64,000 bases of DNA from Chitinophagaceae bacterium UBA4857 (lineage in GTDB: Bacteria; Bacteroidota; Bacteroidia; Chitinophagales; Chitinophagaceae): the NCBI GenBank assembly GCA_002399735.1, contig DHEF01000056.1, positions 4,624 to 68,623 on the forward strand. The letters are read 5' to 3'. Positions within the stretch are counted from its first letter, which is position 1. Every line of letters starts with the position of its first letter. The position numbers and the translations under genes were made by a program. The notes under the pieces are model-generated. The model was not told where the DNA came from. It was given only the letters and a program-made list of their open reading frames with translations, and did no database searches. Positions 60,021-64,000 of this stretch are shown one piece after another.

Positions 60021-62108
60021 ATGACACACCACAAGCCGAAAATTATTGCCCGCGATATTAGTTGGTTATCATTTAATGCCCGTGTATTACAGGAAGCAGG
60101 TGATAAAACTGTTCCCTTAATTGAACGGATTCGTTTTCTGGGAATTTTTTCCAATAACCTGGATGAGTTTTTCAGAGTTCGTGTAGCTACGCTTAGTCGT
60201 ATGTTGGCCGTAGGTGCTAAAGCTAATATGCATTTGGAACAAAATCCGCAGGCTATACTGGATCAGATACAGTTAACGGTGTTACAACAGCAGGAAGATT
60301 TTAACCGTATCTGGCAGGAGATACAAAAAGACATGCATCGTCAAAAGGTTTTTTTGAAAAACGAAGCCGAGTTGAACGATGTGCAAAAAGAATTTATCAG
60401 GGATTATTATGATGAAGAAATAAGTCCGAATGTTATTCCCTTAATGATTGAAAACATAAAGGAGTTTCCTGCACTCAGGGATAAATCTATTTACCTGGCA
60501 GTTGTAATGCGTAAAAAAGAAGATGAAAATTCAAAAAAATATGCATTAATAGAAGTACCGAGTAAAATATTAGGTCGTTTTATACAATTGCCATCGCCGG
60601 ATGGTGAGCACCATATTATGTTGCTGGAAGATGCCATTCGTTTTAACCTACCCGATATTTTTCAATATTTTGGTTTTAACGAGTACCAGGCATACATTTT
60701 TAAAATGACCCGTGATGCTGAAATTGATATAGATAATGATGTATCTACCAACATTATTCAAAAACTAAAAAAAGGTTTAAAAAACCGTCGTTTAGGCAAA
60801 CCTGTCCGTTTTGTGTACGACAGAGAAATTGATACAGGACTGCTTGAATACCTGATCCGCAGACTAAATCTTAGCCGGAAAGATAACCTGATACCTGGTG
60901 GAAGAATTCATAATTTCCGCCACTTTATGGATTTCCCTACACAGGTTTTTGCTGTAAAAAATAAACGTAACAAACCTTTTGATCATCCGTTATTTTTAGA
61001 CAACCGGGTTACGGAAGTAATACATAAACGTGATGTATTATTACACTTCCCCTACCACTCTTTTGCGCCTATTATCGATTTAATAAGAGAAGCAGCATTT
61101 GATCCCGATGTTATCACTATAAAAATTACCTGTTATCGTTTAGCCTCACAATCAAAAATTGTAAATGCATTAATTAATGCAGCCCGCAATGGTAAACAGG
61201 TAATTGTAATGCTGGAGTTGCGTGCCCGTTTTGATGAAGAAGCCAACCTGGAATGGAAGGACAGACTGGAAGAAGTAGGTGTAAAAGTTTTAATAGAAAT
61301 ACCTAAGCTAAAAGTACATGCCAAATTATGTGTTATAAGCAAAAAAATAAACGGTAAGCTTAAACACTATGGTTTTGTAAGTACAGGTAATATGAACGAA
61401 AAAACAGCAAAAATTTATGGAGACCATTGTCTGTTAACAGCTAATACCAAAATAATGGCCGACGCCAACAGAGTATTTAATTATTTATTGGCACCCAAAC
61501 AAAATGCAGGGGTATTAAAATTATGTACCACCGTAATACCCAGTCCTAATTTTATGCGCCAGGAAATGGTTAAACTGATTGATGAAGAAATAAAACAGGT
61601 GCAAAAAAACAAACCGGCTGGCATTTTATTAAAAATGAACTCTCTGTCCGATGAAAAGATGATTGCCAAACTACATGATGCTGCCCGTGCAGGTGTAAAA
61701 ATACAGTTGATAGTACGTGGCATTTTTTGCTTTGTTACCGAAAATAATAAGTTTAAACACCCTGTTGAAGCCATAAGTATTGTCGATGAGTATTTGGAGC
61801 ATGCCCGGGTATTTGTATTTCATAATAAAGGTAAACAAAAAGTTTATTTATCTTCGGCCGATTGGATGCGCCGAAATCTTGATCATCGTATAGAAACATG
61901 TTGCCCGGTGAACAATGTTTCCTTAAAAAAAGAGTTAATAGATATTTTACAGATTCAGTTAAAAGATAATGTAAAAGCAAGGCGCTTAAACAATGATTTA
62001 AACAACGAGTATGTTTCCGGCAGCAAACGCAAATGGCGTTCGCAGGTGGAGACCTACAATTATCTCATTAAAAAAGCGAATATAACAAGTGATACTGGCA
62101 GCAATTGA
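60021..62108 (+). CDS. ppk1: Polyphosphate kinase 1
   Basis: 695 residues, the usual length. It polymerises the gamma-phosphate of ATP into polyphosphate and also works in reverse. Domain order: N-terminal helical domain (RDISWLSFNARVLQEAGD, FLGIFSNNLDEFFRVRVATL), then two phospholipase-D-like catalytic domains. The phosphorylated histidine is His433 in KLKVHAKLCVI (His435 in the E. coli enzyme), and LDHRIETCCPV near the end is the second-domain part. The end overlaps the next gene, ppx, by 20 bases. Confidence 0.97.
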   Translation: MTHHKPKIIARDISWLSFNARVLQEAGDKTVPLIERIRFLGIFSNNLDEFFRVRVATLSRMLAVGAKANMHLEQNPQAILDQIQLTVLQQQEDFNRIWQEIQKDMHRQKVFLKNEAELNDVQKEFIRDYYDEEISPNVIPLMIENIKEFPALRDKSIYLAVVMRKKEDENSKKYALIEVPSKILGRFIQLPSPDGEHHIMLLEDAIRFNLPDIFQYFGFNEYQAYIFKMTRDAEIDIDNDVSTNIIQKLKKGLKNRRLGKPVRFVYDREIDTGLLEYLIRRLNLSRKDNLIPGGRIHNFRHFMDFPTQVFAVKNKRNKPFDHPLFLDNRVTEVIHKRDVLLHFPYHSFAPIIDLIREAAFDPDVITIKITCYRLASQSKIVNALINAARNGKQVIVMLELRARFDEEANLEWKDRLEEVGVKVLIEIPKLKVHAKLCVISKKINGKLKHYGFVSTGNMNEKTAKIYGDHCLLTANTKIMADANRVFNYLLAPKQNAGVLKLCTTVIPSPNFMRQEMVKLIDEEIKQVQKNKPAGILLKMNSLSDEKMIAKLHDAARAGVKIQLIVRGIFCFVTENNKFKHPVEAISIVDEYLEHARVFVFHNKGKQKVYLSSADWMRRNLDHRIETCCPVNNVSLKKELIDILQIQLKDNVKARRLNNDLNNEYVSGSKRKWRSQVETYNYLIKKANITSDTGSN

Positions 62109-62967
62109 TATTGGAAGTAACGCCGCAAGGCTTTTAATTACCGATGTACAAGCCTTTAATCCTACAGCCCCTGTATTTAATAAACTGGCGCTGGTAAGGG
62201 TGCCCCTGCGTTTGGGTTTTGATGTTTTTGATACCGGAGAAATAAGCGCCCAAAAAGTAGAAAATATTGTAAAGACTATTCAATCATACAAACTATTGAT
62301 GGATGTATATGGCGTTAGTCATTTAAAAGCCTGTGCCACATCGGCCATGCGTGATGCCAAAAACGGAGCCGCCATTATTGATAAAGTATATGCCAAAACA
62401 GGTGTTAAAATAGAAGTAATTACCGGCCAGCAGGAAGCATCGTTCATCTACGAAAATCACGTGGCCGAAAACATGTCGAAAGACGACTCCTACCTATATA
62501 TTGACGTTGGTGGTGGTAGTACTGAGCTTACATTCTTCTCCGATGGTAAACTGGTTTTTAAAGAATCATTCAACATAGGAACCATTCGTTTATTAAAGCA
62601 ACAAGTTGCCGATAAACAATGGGACGATATGAAAGATTTTATTAAGAAAAACACCAAAGGCTATCATAAAGTAACCGCTATCGGTACCGGCGGGAATATT
62701 AATAAAGTATTCTCTATGTCCAAACGTAAAGATGGTAAATCATTACCCGTGGATTTGTTGAAGGACTATTACCGTGAGTTCAGTATTTTATCCTTATCTG
62801 AAAGAATGCGTTTGTTTAAAATGCGTGAAGACCGGGCCGATGTAATTGTGCCTGCTTTACTTATTTATAATAATGTAATGCGCTGGGCCGATAGCAGCGA
62901 AATATTTGTACCTAAAATAGGTTTGGCCGACGGACTGATTCAACATTTATACGATCAGGTAAAATAA
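62089..62967 (+). CDS. ppx: Exopolyphosphatase / guanosine pentaphosphatase (Ppx/GppA family), short form
   Basis: 292 residues, shorter than E. coli Ppx (513), because it has only the two actin-like ATPase-fold domains. Start GTG at 62089, before ILAAIDIGSNAARLL, is the only one that keeps the N-terminal GSNAAR phosphate loop. The second phosphate loop is YLYIDVGGGSTELTFF, and TAIGTGGNI is the third. It degrades polyphosphate or pppGpp. The start lies 20 bases inside ppk1, so the pair is translationally coupled and balances polyphosphate synthesis and breakdown. Confidence 0.95.
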   Translation: MILAAIDIGSNAARLLITDVQAFNPTAPVFNKLALVRVPLRLGFDVFDTGEISAQKVENIVKTIQSYKLLMDVYGVSHLKACATSAMRDAKNGAAIIDKVYAKTGVKIEVITGQQEASFIYENHVAENMSKDDSYLYIDVGGGSTELTFFSDGKLVFKESFNIGTIRLLKQQVADKQWDDMKDFIKKNTKGYHKVTAIGTGGNINKVFSMSKRKDGKSLPVDLLKDYYREFSILSLSERMRLFKMREDRADVIVPALLIYNNVMRWADSSEIFVPKIGLADGLIQHLYDQVK

Positions 62968-63019
62968 TACCGATAACACTTACTTTTGCTTTTCATTTAT
63001 TACAACAACAAACACTGTT

Positions 63020-63844
63020 ATGCAACAAGGTGCTGCCCAACCGGTAAAAAAAGTTACGACCAATACTTTGCAAAAAATGAAAGCCGCCGGAGAAAAAATA
63101 TCCATGATAACGGCTTACGATTTTTCCTTCGCACAAATTTTTGATCGGGCCGGTATTGATATTATGTTAGTGGGCGACAGTGCCAGCAACGTAATGGCCG
63201 GACACACTACTACCCTGCCTATTACCTTAGACCAAATGATTTACCATGCGCAAAGTGTGGTACGTGCCCGTGAAAGATCATTAATTGTTGTTGATATCCC
63301 TTTTGGTTATTACCAATCCAACTCCGAAATAGCATTAGCTTCTGCCGTACGTATTATGAAAGAAAGTGGCGCACATACCGTTAAGTTAGAAGGCGGCGAA
63401 GAGATAATTGAATCCGTTAAAAAAATTGTGAGTGCCGGTATTCCTGTAATGGGGCACCTGGGTTTAACACCACAATCCATTAATAAATTTGGTACTTATG
63501 TAGTACGTGCCACCGAAAAAGCCGAAGCCGATAAACTAAAACGTGATGCGTTATTGTTGCAGGAAGCAGGTGCTTACGCCATTGTATTAGAAAAAATTCC
63601 GGCACAGTTAGCCAAAGAAGTTTCTGAGAGTTTGAATATACCTACCATTGGCATTGGCGGTGGTAAATATTGCGATGGTCAGGTTTTGGTAATGCACGAT
63701 ATGTTAGGCATTAACACCGAATTTAAACCACGCTTTCTACGTCAGTATTTAAACCTAAACGAGCAAATTACCGGTGCCGTGCAACAATACATTACCGATG
63801 TAAAAAGCAACGACTTTCCCAACGATAACGAGCAGTACGTTTAA
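63020..63844 (+). CDS. panB: 3-methyl-2-oxobutanoate hydroxymethyltransferase
   Basis: 274 residues, standard length. It adds a hydroxymethyl group from methylene-tetrahydrofolate to ketoisovalerate, the first committed step to pantothenate and CoA. Motifs: KISMITAYDFSFAQIFD, IMLVGDSASNVMAGH (Mg ligands near the Asp), HTVKLEGGEE and TIGIGGGKYCDGQVLVMHD. It lies 52 bases after ppx in the same direction and may be read together with it. Confidence 0.96.
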   Translation: MQQGAAQPVKKVTTNTLQKMKAAGEKISMITAYDFSFAQIFDRAGIDIMLVGDSASNVMAGHTTTLPITLDQMIYHAQSVVRARERSLIVVDIPFGYYQSNSEIALASAVRIMKESGAHTVKLEGGEEIIESVKKIVSAGIPVMGHLGLTPQSINKFGTYVVRATEKAEADKLKRDALLLQEAGAYAIVLEKIPAQLAKEVSESLNIPTIGIGGGKYCDGQVLVMHDMLGINTEFKPRFLRQYLNLNEQITGAVQQYITDVKSNDFPNDNEQYV

Positions 63845-63850
63845 CTAACG

Positions 63851-64000
63851 CCTCCCCCTAACTTCGTTACTTCCTTTTCTGGAACCTCCAAAGGAGGGGC
63901 TTAGGAAGAGTCTGATACAACCATAAATATTTTTATGTTACGAGCTATGGTGCTACTATCATCGTCTGTTGCGGCACTCTTGTACTGCATTAATTCTATT
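63851..64000. repeat. Intergenic repeats at the right edge, family 1 copy F (inverted) cut by the window end
   Basis: 63851-63904: cctccccctaacttcgttac ... acctccaaaggaggggctta, a small hairpin (cctcc aaa ggagg) with a composition I recall from other Bacteroidota spacers. 63944-64000: gctatggtgctactatcatc, gtctgttgcggcactcttgt, actgcattaattctatt, a family 1 copy on the minus strand that runs out of the window. Confidence 0.65.

Noticed and set aside
1..64000. tRNA, rRNA or CRISPR structures
   Set aside because: Searched by eye in all spacers. The tandem units at 36476-36611 lack the short identical repeats and unique spacers of a CRISPR, and no cloverleaf was found. A short RNA could still have been missed.

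Overview
The window looks like a chromosomal segment of a Bacteroidota bacterium, most plausibly a Chitinophagaceae-like relative (inference from gene content; no rRNA gene is present to fix the taxon). Signs of this are the AT-rich DNA, at least two secreted proteins ending in a type IX secretion (Por) sorting domain, a type III glutamine synthetase (GlnN), a GH92 mannosidase, a 60-kDa-type YidC, and promoters of the Bacteroidetes TAnnTTTG class. I found no rRNA, tRNA, CRISPR array, transposase or prophage.

Layout. 1-3.5 kb: tail of a SUF iron-sulfur operon (sufD partial, sufS, sufE, a SufT-like DUF59 gene, an Rrf2 regulator). 3.7-12 kb: a secreted HELGH metallopeptidase, then a two-gene cell-surface operon with a 1687-residue repeat protein and a T9SS-sorted protein. 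12-16.4 kb: methylmalonyl-CoA mutase catalytic chain, a PIN toxin/antitoxin pair, glnS. 16.8-27.8 kb: carbohydrate and peptide use (Tat-exported Gfo/Idh/MocA dehydrogenase, double DUF1080 hydrolase, a second Gfo/Idh/MocA, CocE-type hydrolase, GH92), plus a B12-binding radical SAM protein. 28-36.4 kb: yidC, pyrG, a LysE-type exporter, an ATP-grasp protein, an Fe-S CCG protein, a secreted HMA protein, pyrE. 37-49.7 kb: amt with a BBP2 porin, later glnN (nitrogen uptake and assimilation), with proC, purL and a dipeptidase between. 50.2-51.5 kb: a small cassette-like island (GNAT, a possible small ORF, VOC protein) bounded by large imperfect hairpins. 52.5-57.7 kb: Crp-type regulator, a DJ-1/PfpI lipoprotein and an MdaB-type quinone reductase (likely redox or electrophile stress), then a 900-residue T9SS surface protein. 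58.7-64 kb: di-haem cytochrome c, ppk1-ppx overlapping operon, panB.

The most unusual feature is in the non-coding DNA. Many intergenic spaces carry degenerate copies of a few dispersed repeat families. One family has a recurring core (acaagagtgcgacgcaac, then gatgatagtagtaat) and exists in short and long forms. Some copies carry extra hairpin modules exactly where other copies are continuous, so the elements look nested and mosaic. Their function is unknown to me. A second family ends in agctgatagcccc, and one copy is split by a palindrome between near-duplicated ends.

Several start codons were moved downstream of the longest open frame because a TAnnTTTG promoter or a terminator lies inside the upstream part (antitoxin, glnS, second Gfo/Idh/MocA, CocE, yidC, YwqK-like). 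Positions and hairpins were read by eye; no database search was run.
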